Shown here: piece after piece, positions 17,487 to 24,601 of the stretch | Numbering within the stretch: position 1 is the first letter of the stretch | Layout: each line of letters begins with the position of its first letter | NCBI GenBank assembly: GCA_900095875.1 | Contig: LT608311.1 | Location: forward strand, 186,001-250,000 | Length of the DNA stretch: 64,000 nt | From: Caecibacter massiliensis | Lineage (GTDB): Bacteria; Bacillota; Negativicutes; Veillonellales; Megasphaeraceae | Direction: 5' to 3' | Notes under the pieces: model-generated | Seen by the model: only the letters and a program-made list of their open reading frames with translations | What the model was told of the DNA's origin: nothing | Database searches by the model: none | Program-made: the position numbers and the translations under genes

Positions 17487-17959
17487 CAGCGGCCTCCCAG
17501 GATGAGTTCCATTTCATCCACTGTATTTTCGTTGCCGTTGGCTTCTCCAATCAGTCGGCTCCGGGCAGACGGCGTAAGACCGAATTGTTCGCAGAACTTT
17601 AGCATGATTTTGAGATTCGTCTGGGCGATGGAAACCTGCGGTACCTGCTGCAAGTAGCCGTTCGGCGTCCGGACCATATCACCATGCTGAGTGATGAACT
17701 CTTCTGCCGCCTTCCACCTTGCGTAGGCCTGGCAGTAGCCAGCGAAGGCTGCCATATCCATTTCGGTCAGCATCCCCATCTCGGCCAGAGCCTTGCCGAG
17801 CCGTTTCCATTCTGTCTTGGCATCGTCTTCAAGCCAAGACGGACACTTGGGAAGTTTGCCCTTCATCAGTGGGTCCTTCTTGTTGAGCGGCCGATGACCG
17901 GGATTCCCTTCTAATATTTTAAGCGCCGTAGGCTTTGGTTTTCGTCCTCTCGTAGCCAT
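17486..17959 (-). CDS. terS: Terminase small subunit (P27 family)
   Basis: A 157-residue protein of the P27 family: basic start ATRGRKPKPTALKILEGNPG, then CPSWLEDDAKTEWKRLGKAL and the QTNLKIMLKFCEQFGLTPSARSR type C-terminal helix (given in part). It recognises the packaging site. P27 small subunits usually work with an HNH endonuclease; that gene is present but 9 kb upstream in transcription order, separated by the cargo block. Confidence 0.92.
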   Translation of the reverse strand: MATRGRKPKPTALKILEGNPGHRPLNKKDPLMKGKLPKCPSWLEDDAKTEWKRLGKALAEMGMLTEMDMAAFAGYCQAYARWKAAEEFITQHGDMVRTPNGYLQQVPQVSIAQTNLKIMLKFCEQFGLTPSARSRLIGEANGNENTVDEMELILGGR

Positions 17960-18021
17960 AGCCGTTCACCTTCTTTCTGTATAGGAAAGGCATCCGCCGG
18001 CAAGCGGATGCCTTGTGCTTT

Positions 18022-18246
18022 CTAATTGTACTTTTCCATCAGTTGCTTGAATACTTTCTTTGCGATGGCGCTCTTCGGTTTCTGGCACCAGCCGCGTTCG
18101 TACATGACTTCCGGTTCACCGTTGATGGCGATCCAAAGTTTGGAAATCCGGCCTTCGTTGATGCCGAAAATCGAGCCTTCGTCGAAGTGTTTGACTTCCC
18201 ACCGTACCGTGTTTTTTCCAATCTGCATTCTGCCCTTTGTCCACAT
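18022..18246 (-). CDS. Small hypothetical phage/ICE cargo protein
   Basis: A 74-residue protein starting MWTKGRMQIGKNTVRWEVKH, with CGGAGG eight bases before the ATG. It reads as a small beta-rich domain (VRWEVKHFDEGSIFGINEG, ISKLWIAING) followed by a basic helix. Such proteins occur in small-gene clusters of gut Firmicute mobile elements; no function is known to me. Its own promoter-like element lies at 18289-18326. Confidence 0.7.
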   Translation of the reverse strand: MWTKGRMQIGKNTVRWEVKHFDEGSIFGINEGRISKLWIAINGEPEVMYERGWCQKPKSAIAKKVFKQLMEKYN

Positions 18247-18288
18247 AGTTTGTACCTCCGTTTGTCGTTTGTGTGTTTTCCCTTTCGG

Positions 18289-18326
18289 TACTATATATAT
18301 CACTCTGAATGGACATAATAGCAAGT
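18289..18326 (-). promoter_or_regulatory. Cargo promoter element, copy A
   Basis: Minus strand reads ACTTGCTATTATG, 9 bases, then AGAGTGATATATA. TTGCTA and the TGATATATA block have the same spacing in all six copies of this element. It lies upstream of the 74-residue protein gene. Confidence 0.7.
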
Positions 18327-18404
18327 CTTTTATGCAAGAAATGTAAATAAAAATATGTAAGGAAAAGGCACCCGCCTACCTGCGGATGCCCGTTCCCTTT
18401 TCTC

Positions 18405-18599
18405 TTAGTACAAGGCTTCGAGGGCTTCGTATTCCTTCTTCAGCCGAATCAGGTCCTGCGCGATGCAGGTCTGGCGGAACCGATTCTTGCAACCTCGGCC
18501 TTCCTTCGTGAGTCGGTCGATTTCGGCTTTCCGTTTCTGGAGGACCTTCAGGCCCGTGCCCTTCTTCAACGTTTCGCAGTCTTTTTCAAATCTCGTCAT
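18405..18599 (-). CDS. Small basic coiled-coil hypothetical protein
   Basis: A 64-residue, almost entirely helical protein rich in Lys, Arg and Glu (FEKDCETLKKGTGLKVLQKR, later AQDLIRLKKEYEALEALY). GGAGG lies eight bases before the ATG at 18599; a GTG three bases earlier could also serve. It lies 15 bases downstream of the 90-residue protein gene and is likely cotranscribed from promoter copy B. No family recognised. Confidence 0.6.
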   Translation of the reverse strand: MTRFEKDCETLKKGTGLKVLQKRKAEIDRLTKEGRGCKNRFRQTCIAQDLIRLKKEYEALEALY

Positions 18600-18614
18600 C
18601 ACCAGTCCCTCCTT

Positions 18615-18887
18615 TTACAGTTCAATGATTCCGTAAATCCGGCTTTCACTTTTGTAAATTTCTCTGCCGTCTGAAGTGGTCTTCCAAAAGGTGTAACGTA
18701 CTTCCTGGTCCATGCTGCCTTTGTAGGTTACGCGCTTGCCGTATTTCGCTTCAATCCCGTCCAGGTGTACCCGGATGCTTTTCTTGTTGACCTTGATGAT
18801 GGTGCCCGTCCAGGTCGTTGCCTGAATGATGATGCCGATGCAGTCGCCTCTGTAAGCCTTGATTTTCATTCCCGTGTTTGCCTTCAT
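18615..18887 (-). CDS. Small hypothetical cargo protein, beta-rich
   Basis: A 90-residue protein with GGAGG before the ATG. The sequence alternates basic and hydrophobic residues in short strands (IIIQATTWTGTIIKVNKKSI, VRYTFWKTTSDGREIYKSES), compatible with a small SH3-like or OB-like barrel. No catalytic motif is visible. Promoter copy B lies 42 bases upstream of the start. No family recognised. Confidence 0.62.
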   Translation of the reverse strand: MKANTGMKIKAYRGDCIGIIIQATTWTGTIIKVNKKSIRVHLDGIEAKYGKRVTYKGSMDQEVRYTFWKTTSDGREIYKSESRIYGIIEL

Positions 18888-18928
18888 GATGTTTGCCTCC
18901 GTTTGTTTAGTGTGTGTTCCCTTTCGGT

Positions 18929-18965
18929 ACTGTATTAATCACTCTAAACGCACATAATAGCAAGT
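18929..18965 (-). promoter_or_regulatory. Cargo promoter element, copy B
   Basis: Minus strand ACTTGCTATTATG, 9 bases, AGAGTGATTAATA. Same spacing as copy A; precedes the 90-residue gene. Confidence 0.7.
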
Positions 18966-18979
18966 CATTTTGAGAAAGA

Positions 18980-19189
18980 TTATTCATAACTATCCATAAA
19001 CTTGTGCATCACGGCGAGGATTTTTTCCTGCTCGTCCGGCTCGATGCCGAGGGTCGTAAGTGCCTCCCTCGTGCCGCAGTCGGGGCAGATGAGGGTCTGG
19101 CCGTCCTTTCGGGAAAGCGCCGGTACGGCGCGGTAGGCTTTGCCACAGATTGGGCAGATACGTTCGGGTTGTCTTTCGTTTGTCTTCAT
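18980..19189 (-). CDS. Small zinc-ribbon protein
   Basis: A 69-residue protein with two CxxC pairs (ICPICGKAYRA and LICPDCGTREAL) that should hold one zinc ion, and an acidic C-terminus. Proteins of this kind in mobile elements are usually small nucleic acid- or protein-binding adaptors. It lies 88 bases downstream of the amidoligase gene and is probably in its transcript; the gap holds a GACCGC-TTCG-GCGGTC hairpin. Confidence 0.72.
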   Translation of the reverse strand: MKTNERQPERICPICGKAYRAVPALSRKDGQTLICPDCGTREALTTLGIEPDEQEKILAVMHKFMDSYE

Positions 19190-19277
19190 GGTGGTTTCCT
19201 TCCTTTCTGAAGGGATTACCCTTCTACCACCTCAAGACCGCCGAAGCGGTCGAGGGAGGAGGCAGAAGGCTGATTCC

Positions 19278-20219
19278 TTAGCGTCCGAAGCGGAAGGCCG
19301 TGTCGCCGGCGAGGCGCTTGGTGAGGATTTCGCGGGCCGTCTTAAATTCGTCCCCGATGAATCCGAGGCGAAGGAGCCAAGTCCGCATCGCGAATTTCGG
19401 GTTCTCCGTCTGTTGGGGTTTCGGGCTGGCGGTTTTTACCGTCTTGGCCATCTGGGAAAGGGCCATGCAAAGCTGGATGTAGCTTTTCAGTTGGCCGGCG
19501 TGGAGGCCGTTCTTCTTGCCGTTCGCCGGTGCGTCGAATTGGAAGAGACGGAACTCGATGGTGCCTTTCGTGAAGGTGGCGTGGAAGTTCAGCATATGGT
19601 ACCGGCTGTCGTTGTAATGTTGGTGGCGGCCGTAGTCGGCACCGTTTGCCGTGTACCAGACGTCTGCGAAGGCGGCCATGGTCTTGGGCTTTTTCTTGTT
19701 GACCTGTTCGAGGAACTTCGGGTCGACCGTGCGGCAGTAGTGGCTCATGCGGCGGCGGTCCAGGTCGAGGGCGTCGGCCAGAAGGTGTTCGTGGCTCGCC
19801 ATGATGTTGGCGAGGTTCCGCATCGTCTGCGGCGTGTGGCCCTTGGCGCCGATGTGGATGTGCACCCCGCAACCCCGTGTGGCGTCGCTCTTGGCGCCGG
19901 CCTTGCGGAGCTTCCGAACCAGTTCCTGCAAGGTTTCCATGTCGGCGTAGGTCAGAATCGGCGTGACCAGTTCGCATTTTTCTGGTTCCGGTCCGGCGAT
20001 CGAACCGTCGCGTTGGAATTTCCATTCCCGGCCTTGTCCGTCCCAGGCGCTCCAGGTGTCGTAGCCGTTGCGGCGGGCGGTGTATTCGTAGCGGCGTGTG
20101 CCGAAGAAGTCGGCGGCCAATTTTGCGGCCTTTTCGCGGCGGATGCTGTTCATTTCAATTTCGACCCCGATGGTCTGCTTCTTCATATTTTCGACTTGCT
20201 TCATCATTTTTTCGTTCAT
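19278..20219 (-). CDS. Amidoligase-family protein (putative ATP-dependent carboxylate-amine ligase)
   Basis: A 313-residue protein with the layout of the amidoligase family: QTIGVEIEMNSI near residue 18, a DGS segment with CELVTPILTYADMETLQEL, GCGVHIHIGAKGH, then TIEFRLFQF before the C-terminal part. These are the expected ATP- and metal-binding segments of glutamate-cysteine-ligase-like folds, which form amide bonds to peptides or other carboxylates. The substrate is unknown. The last 70 residues (MAKTVK..., WLLRLGFIGDEFKTAREIL) recur in the 22125-22892 gene. AAGGAGG precedes the start, and promoter copy C lies 48 bases upstream. Confidence 0.85.
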   Translation of the reverse strand: MNEKMMKQVENMKKQTIGVEIEMNSIRREKAAKLAADFFGTRRYEYTARRNGYDTWSAWDGQGREWKFQRDGSIAGPEPEKCELVTPILTYADMETLQELVRKLRKAGAKSDATRGCGVHIHIGAKGHTPQTMRNLANIMASHEHLLADALDLDRRRMSHYCRTVDPKFLEQVNKKKPKTMAAFADVWYTANGADYGRHQHYNDSRYHMLNFHATFTKGTIEFRLFQFDAPANGKKNGLHAGQLKSYIQLCMALSQMAKTVKTASPKPQQTENPKFAMRTWLLRLGFIGDEFKTAREILTKRLAGDTAFRFGR

Positions 20220-20266
20220 GGTATGTGCCTCCTTGTTTTAAGCCTTTCGGCTTTTCCTTCTTGCAT

Positions 20267-20301
20267 GTGTATATTCGCTCTAAAGGCACATAATAGCAAG
20301 T
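20267..20301 (-). promoter_or_regulatory. Cargo promoter element, copy C
   Basis: Minus strand ACTTGCTATTATG, 9 bases, AGAGCGAATATAC. Slightly diverged -10 side; precedes the amidoligase gene. Confidence 0.65.
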
Positions 20302-20329
20302 CTTATTTGAGAATAAATATTAAAATAAT

Positions 20330-20716
20330 TCAATCATCGCTGCATACATTCCACCCTTCTTTCAGCTTCTGGAAGATAGTCAGGTAGCGGTCTTGTTCGC
20401 TCCCCTCGGTGGCACAGACACCCTGCCAGAAAAAGTCCATGGCTTCCTTCCGGCTCGGCCACACCCGTTCTTTGCCGTAGCAGATGGTACGGACAGCATC
20501 GACTTTCCGGACGGCGTCCTCGCCGTAGATGACGTTCAGGCTGGAGCCGTTGTCCCAACGGACGAGGAGCGACCCCGTGGCGTCCACGCCCCGTACAGTG
20601 CCCTGTGTGCCCGCAGGTGGGGCTTGTACGTCCTCCATGCGAATCAGTTCGACCCGTGTTCCTTTTGGGTATTCTCGGCGAAGTTCTGCAATGATTTCTC
20701 TGTTCGGCATCTTCAT
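20330..20716 (-). CDS. DUF4314 domain protein
   Basis: A 128-residue protein. Residues about 5-60 match DUF4314 (PNREIIAELRREYPKGTRVE, GTQGTVRGVDATGSLLVRWD, NGSSLNVIYGED), a small SH3-like domain common in Firmicute mobile elements. The C-terminal half is helical, of unknown family. I chose the ATG at 20716, nine bases after GGAG, over an upstream ATG at 20737 that directly overlaps the ribosome site. It follows the 150-residue paralogue gene and may share its transcript. Confidence 0.82.
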   Translation of the reverse strand: MKMPNREIIAELRREYPKGTRVELIRMEDVQAPPAGTQGTVRGVDATGSLLVRWDNGSSLNVIYGEDAVRKVDAVRTICYGKERVWPSRKEAMDFFWQGVCATEGSEQDRYLTIFQKLKEGWNVCSDD

Positions 20717-20777
20717 GATTGGCATCTCCTTTGGCATATCACCGGCAGGCTCTCAGGCCCGCCGGCTTCGGTTTTTC

Positions 20778-21230
20778 TTAGAATGTGAAGGCGAGGGCCG
20801 CCGTCGTTTCGTATTCGCGGGTGTGGAAGTCCTTCGTCCATTTCTTGATGGTGATCAGGCCTTGGAGTTTGCAACCGAGGCTCTGGAAAATCATCGCCTG
20901 ATTCAGGGCATCCGTCGCCGTGCTGGAGTAGGTGAATTCCGTAATTCCGTAGGCCTTGAGGGCTTCAAGTGTCTGCGGAATCCGGTCATCCCAAAGGGTG
21001 AGGCTTCCGCCGAGGTCGATGCGGTCGTTGCCGCGTTCCTTCATTTCTTCATAAAGTTTGTAAACCTGAACGTAGGTCCGGCCCTTGCCTTCCTGCCCCT
21101 GCCGCAGGGCCTTCATCTGTTCGCGGCATTCATCCATCGCCTGTTCGTCCTTGGCGTGGTAGGCCTTGTCGTAAGCCTTCTTGATTTCCTGTTCCCTGCT
21201 GTAGTCCTGTTCGAAGTAATTGTTTATCAT
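20778..21230 (-). CDS. Hypothetical protein, first copy of a tandem pair (DUF7698-like)
   Basis: A 150-residue protein beginning INNYFEQDYSREQEIKKAYD, with a helical, highly charged first half and a mixed second half ending TREYETTAALAFTF. It is a paralogue of the 21463-21915 product: same length, identical FEQDYSREQEI and MKERGND segments. No catalytic motif or membrane segment is visible. Function unknown; the family is found in small-gene cargo of gut Firmicutes. Promoter copy D lies 40 bases upstream. Confidence 0.75.
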   Translation of the reverse strand: MINNYFEQDYSREQEIKKAYDKAYHAKDEQAMDECREQMKALRQGQEGKGRTYVQVYKLYEEMKERGNDRIDLGGSLTLWDDRIPQTLEALKAYGITEFTYSSTATDALNQAMIFQSLGCKLQGLITIKKWTKDFHTREYETTAALAFTF

Positions 21231-21269
21231 GGTGGTTTCCTCCTTGTAGGTGTTTGTTTTTTCCTTCTG

Positions 21270-21305
21270 ACATATTAATCACTCTTTTCGGGACTAATAG
21301 CAAGT
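21270..21305 (-). promoter_or_regulatory. Cargo promoter element, copy D
   Basis: Minus strand AACTTGCTATTAGTCC, then AAAGAGTGATTAATA. Same spacing of TTGCTA to TGATTAATA as in copies A and B; precedes the first paralogue. Confidence 0.7.
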
Positions 21306-21462
21306 TAATTATGTAGATATTTTGCAAGTTTATACATATTTATTTAAGAGGAAATCGAACCGATCAGATTGATTGCACATACGTTCGATTTGCGGTCCTG
21401 AAGATGCCGTAACATGGTAAAAGCCGGAAACACTCTGGTCTCCGGCAGCTTGATGCCCCTGC

Positions 21463-21915
21463 TTAAAGGCTAAAAACGATTGCCCCTTTCTTTTCATACT
21501 TGCGTGTAAAGGTGTTTTTATAACAGCTGTTGATTTCAGTCAGGCCCTCCATCCTGCACCCAAGTTTCTGTAACTGTAATGCTTTATCAATGGCATCGGT
21601 CACGTTGTCGGAATACGTAAACCGTGCAATCCTAAATGCTTTCAACGTTTCAAGCAGTGCGGGAATCTGCTCGGTTCTGATGGAGTACCGTGAATCAAAG
21701 TCGATGCAGTCATTGCCGCGTTCCTTCATGGATTTATAAAGTTCATACACCTTGAGGTAGGCCTGGCCGCGATTCTGTTGCTGGATCTTGAAAGTTTCGT
21801 AGTCGTTCCTGGCCATTTCCATCCTCTGTTCATCGTTTGCCGCTTCTGCTTTATCAAATGCCATTTCAATTTCCTGTTCCCTGCTGTAGTCCTGTTCGAA
21901 GTAATTGTTTGTCAT
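21463..21915 (-). CDS. Hypothetical protein, second copy of the tandem pair (DUF7698-like)
   Basis: A 150-residue protein starting TNNYFEQDYSREQEIEMAFD, paralogous to the 20778-21230 product. The ATG at 21915 has GGAGG at a good distance; the frame stays open upstream through promoter sequence, which is not coding. Shared segments are the N-terminal 15 residues, MKERGND and a C-terminal TRKYEKKGAIVFSL. More Asn- and Ile-rich than its sister, so it may be the older or foreign copy. Function unknown. Confidence 0.75.
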   Translation of the reverse strand: MTNNYFEQDYSREQEIEMAFDKAEAANDEQRMEMARNDYETFKIQQQNRGQAYLKVYELYKSMKERGNDCIDFDSRYSIRTEQIPALLETLKAFRIARFTYSDNVTDAIDKALQLQKLGCRMEGLTEINSCYKNTFTRKYEKKGAIVFSL

Positions 21916-21952
21916 GGTGATTTCCTCCTTGTATGTGTTTCTTTTACCTTCT

Positions 21953-21989
21953 GACATATTAATCACTCTTCTCAGGATAAATAGCAAGC
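21953..21989 (-). promoter_or_regulatory. Cargo promoter element, copy E
   Basis: Minus strand AGCTTGCTATTTATCC, then AGAAGAGTGATTAATA. Spacing kept; precedes the second paralogue. Confidence 0.68.
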
Positions 21990-22124
21990 TAATTATGTAT
22001 ATATTCTGCAAGTTTACACATAGTTATTTAAGAGGAGATAGTGGCTGTCAGGTCACTTGCACATACGTTCGATTCTGGGTCCTATGGGGTCTCAACGTAC
22101 CAGAACCCCATAGGAAGGAAATCG

Positions 22125-22892
22125 TCAGGCTTCGTAGGCCGACTGTTCGATCTGCAAGTCTTTCTTCGCCTTACCGTTCTTGAAGGCCGCGCTTCCTGTA
22201 AAGTTGTGCAGTAGGACCTTCCGGTCAACTTTGTACTGCGGCCCGATAAAGCCGAGGCGCAGGAGGAAGCACCGGAAGCTGTACTTCTCGTTCGTCACGG
22301 CATGCTCTGTGGCATTCACCCGCTTCACTGTCTTAGCCATATGGCAGAGTTTCTCGATGAGGTGCGTCGTGGCCTGACACCGTTCGGCTCCGGCATCGGC
22401 AGGAATCCAGCCAAAGGAGATGGCCTCATCCGTTTCCCCAATAATCAGGTCATCTGTCGTACCGAGTGCTTTCTTGAGAAGCGTGTGTTTCGAGCGGATG
22501 ATCTGGCGAAGTTTGTCGAGGTCGGCTTCTGTGAAACCATCCCTTGGCATCTTAATGGTTACTATTGCCTGCGGTGCTTCTGTTTCCTGCGGGATAATCA
22601 TCGGCAGGTATGAAGCTGTTCCCGCTTCTTCAGTTTCGGCTGTTCCTTCGTTCGATTCGTCCGGTATGAAGCCTACTGCCGCCAGTTGGATGAGCAACCG
22701 GCGCAGTTCTTCGGTGCTGACGCTGTCGGCCACTTCCATCGTACCCCTGCAGTCGATAGTGTACGGGCCTACCTCAAATGCGAATTTCGGCTTGCCCGGA
22801 TGGTAGACAGCCCGGTTATTTGTCAGTGCGCTGACGGTATCCACTAAGGTCTTGCGTTCCTGTCCTTCTACATGGAATGATAATGTTTTCAT
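22125..22892 (-). CDS. Hypothetical protein sharing a C-terminal module with the amidoligase
   Basis: A 255-residue protein with AAGGAGG before the ATG at 22892. The N-terminal 75 residues (TLSFHVEGQERKTLVDTVSA...) form a mixed domain without known motif; the centre is acidic and Glu/Thr-rich. The last 80 residues contain CHMAKTVKRVNATEH, then CFLLRLGFIGPQYKVDRKVL, matching the C-terminus of the amidoligase at 19278-20219. It lacks the amidoligase catalytic segments. Probably a partner or regulator using the same docking module; this is inference. Confidence 0.7.
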   Translation of the reverse strand: MKTLSFHVEGQERKTLVDTVSALTNNRAVYHPGKPKFAFEVGPYTIDCRGTMEVADSVSTEELRRLLIQLAAVGFIPDESNEGTAETEEAGTASYLPMIIPQETEAPQAIVTIKMPRDGFTEADLDKLRQIIRSKHTLLKKALGTTDDLIIGETDEAISFGWIPADAGAERCQATTHLIEKLCHMAKTVKRVNATEHAVTNEKYSFRCFLLRLGFIGPQYKVDRKVLLHNFTGSAAFKNGKAKKDLQIEQSAYEA

Positions 22893-22916
22893 GGTTTGTA
22901 CCTCCTTGTTTTTCGG

Positions 22917-22954
22917 TACTACATATATCACTCACCTTGGGAATAATAGCAAGC
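22917..22954 (-). promoter_or_regulatory. Cargo promoter element, copy F
   Basis: Minus strand GCTTGCTATTATTCC, then TGAGTGATATATG. It starts directly at the stop codon of the C5 methyltransferase gene and precedes the 255-residue gene. Confidence 0.68.
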
Positions 22955-24601
22955 CTATTCTGTGGATTTTTCAGAAAAATATACGATGCCGGCCAGTACG
23001 AAGAAGACACAGGGAAGGGCCACACCGTTTCCCCACATCTTGTAAGCCGCCGAGTCTCGATACGGCTCCTTCAACCACTTGATGATCTGGTTCCGAGTCT
23101 TCGGTTTCTTCGCCTTCCCTACCGCCAGACGATGCTCCTCGAAGACATCCATCCAGAACTGTATCTCCTTCTCCGTCGGTGCCAGCTGCTCCAGCCCGTC
23201 GCACCACCATCCGGGGAAGCCTTGGAGGCGGGCGCACTCGATTGGAGTCAGTCGGCGGACCGCGCTGTGACGGTTCACCAACGGCGGATCCTTGTAGTCC
23301 GTCGCTACTAGGGAGCCAGCCACTTCTTCCGATGCCGATGTGAAGTAGGAGTTCTTGCTGGCACAGTAAGCCAGTTCGACCACGGCAATGCCGCCGTGGT
23401 TCGTCCCGGGGACGTTGCCGGTGCGGTCGACCGTCCGGCTCGTGTCGCTCTCGTAAGCATGCGTACGGCGGTTAATCGTGCCGTCCGAAGACTGCCTGAC
23501 ATCAAAGGTCTTCACTTCTTCCACAATGGCAATGCCGCCCTGGTTGCAGCCGGGATTTCCACCATTAGCATCGAGCGTCCTCGCCGTATCAGCCTTATAG
23601 AATCCAGAGTGTGGGTTCGACGATTTCATGGCATTGCTGTCTTTCGAGCTGATGCCATAGGCCTCACGGCTGACTACCAAAGGCTGGTTGTTGCCGCCCG
23701 TGCCATAGTGCGCCGTCAGCGTCGTATTGACTTCGAGCGGCCCGGTGTACCTGGCGTCCTTGCCGTGGTTCTCGAATACATCCTGCCTGCGGCCCATCAC
23801 CAACGGCGGGTGATGGGATTCGGCCCGGAGAGTGTTTGCCACGCCTTCAGTCACGTCCATGCGGATACCGCCCTGGTCATTCAGGCAGAGCAGGCCTGGT
23901 TCCGCAGCGCTGCCTCCAGTACATCCGGCAGCTTCTTGCCACGCTCGGAAGCCCGCCGCAGAATACCCTGACAGGCCCTCGGACTCAAATAGTATTTCTC
24001 CGGCACCTCGTCCAGCAAAATCTGCGACAAGGTAGATGCGTTCTCTTCGTTGGGGTACGCCCCAATACTGGGCGTCAAGGAGCCGCCAGGCCACGGAAAA
24101 GCCGTCACCCAGCACAATCCCGGCGTTCTGCCACTTCTCGTATCGAGGTATTGGAACCCCGGGCTTTTTGATCTGGCAGACCTCTTCGAGGACCGTACGG
24201 AAGTCTTCCCCGCCGTTGCTGGAGAAGGCGCCCTTGACGTTCTCCCAAACAATGTATCTTGGATATAGTCCATTCGTTTCTTCCCTCATTTCCCTTACGA
24301 TGCGGATGGCCTGGTGGAAGAGGCAGGACTGCTGCCCTTCGAGGCCTTCGCGCCGTCCTGCGATTGACATGTCCGTGCAGGGGCTGCCGAAAGTGATGAT
24401 GTCCACCGGCTCCAGTGTGTGTCCGTCGAGCTTGTTGATGTCCCCGTAGTGCTTCACGAACGGCAGCCGCTTCGTCGTCACCCTTATAGGGAACGGCTCG
24501 ATTTCCGAGTTCCACACTGGGGTGATGCCCGCCAGCATGCCGCCGAGTTCGAAGCCTCCGCTGCCGGAAAACAGGCTACCCAGCGTCAGTCCGTCATTCA
24601 T
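22955..24601 (-). CDS. Phage DNA (cytosine-5) methyltransferase
   Basis: A 548-residue C5 methyltransferase. Motif I is SLFSGSGGFELGG, the catalytic motif reads FGSPCTDMSIAG (SPC in place of the common PCQ context), motif VI is WENVKGAF, and motif VIII lies in VPQRRERIYLV. The C-terminal motifs are RRLTPIECARLQGFP and KMWGNGVALPCVFFVLAGI. Between about residues 220 and 430 lies a long variable region with internal repeats, probably target recognition. The start at 24601 has GAGGTG seven bases upstream and overlaps the next methyltransferase gene by 8 bases. Likely role is protecting phage DNA from restriction. Confidence 0.93.
   Translation of the reverse strand: MNDGLTLGSLFSGSGGFELGGMLAGITPVWNSEIEPFPIRVTTKRLPFVKHYGDINKLDGHTLEPVDIITFGSPCTDMSIAGRREGLEGQQSCLFHQAIRIVREMREETNGLYPRYIVWENVKGAFSSNGGEDFRTVLEEVCQIKKPGVPIPRYEKWQNAGIVLGDGFSVAWRLLDAQYWGVPQRRERIYLVADFAGRGAGEILFESEGLSGYSAAGFRAWQEAAGCTGGSAAEPGLLCLNDQGGIRMDVTEGVANTLRAESHHPPLVMGRRQDVFENHGKDARYTGPLEVNTTLTAHYGTGGNNQPLVVSREAYGISSKDSNAMKSSNPHSGFYKADTARTLDANGGNPGCNQGGIAIVEEVKTFDVRQSSDGTINRRTHAYESDTSRTVDRTGNVPGTNHGGIAVVELAYCASKNSYFTSASEEVAGSLVATDYKDPPLVNRHSAVRRLTPIECARLQGFPGWWCDGLEQLAPTEKEIQFWMDVFEEHRLAVGKAKKPKTRNQIIKWLKEPYRDSAAYKMWGNGVALPCVFFVLAGIVYFSEKSTE

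Larger units (their letters stand above)
20778..22085. repeat. Tandem duplication of promoter plus gene (about 0.65-0.7 kb unit)
   Basis: The segments about 20778-21400 and 21463-22085 are diverged copies of one unit: a 150-codon gene, its GGAGG leader, promoter element (D or E), and a further 100 bases upstream including TTATTTAAGAGGA and GCACATACGTTCGATT. Coding parts have diverged strongly while the promoter side is well kept. Confidence 0.85.

Noticed and set aside
19140-20387. 415-codon open frame on the plus strand
   Set aside because: Antisense to the amidoligase gene and running through promoter copy C.
21353-21395. AATCGAAC...GTTCGATT as an SOS (LexA) box upstream of the paralogue gene
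   Set aside because: Arms are 22 bases apart rather than 4, and the second unit lacks the left arm.
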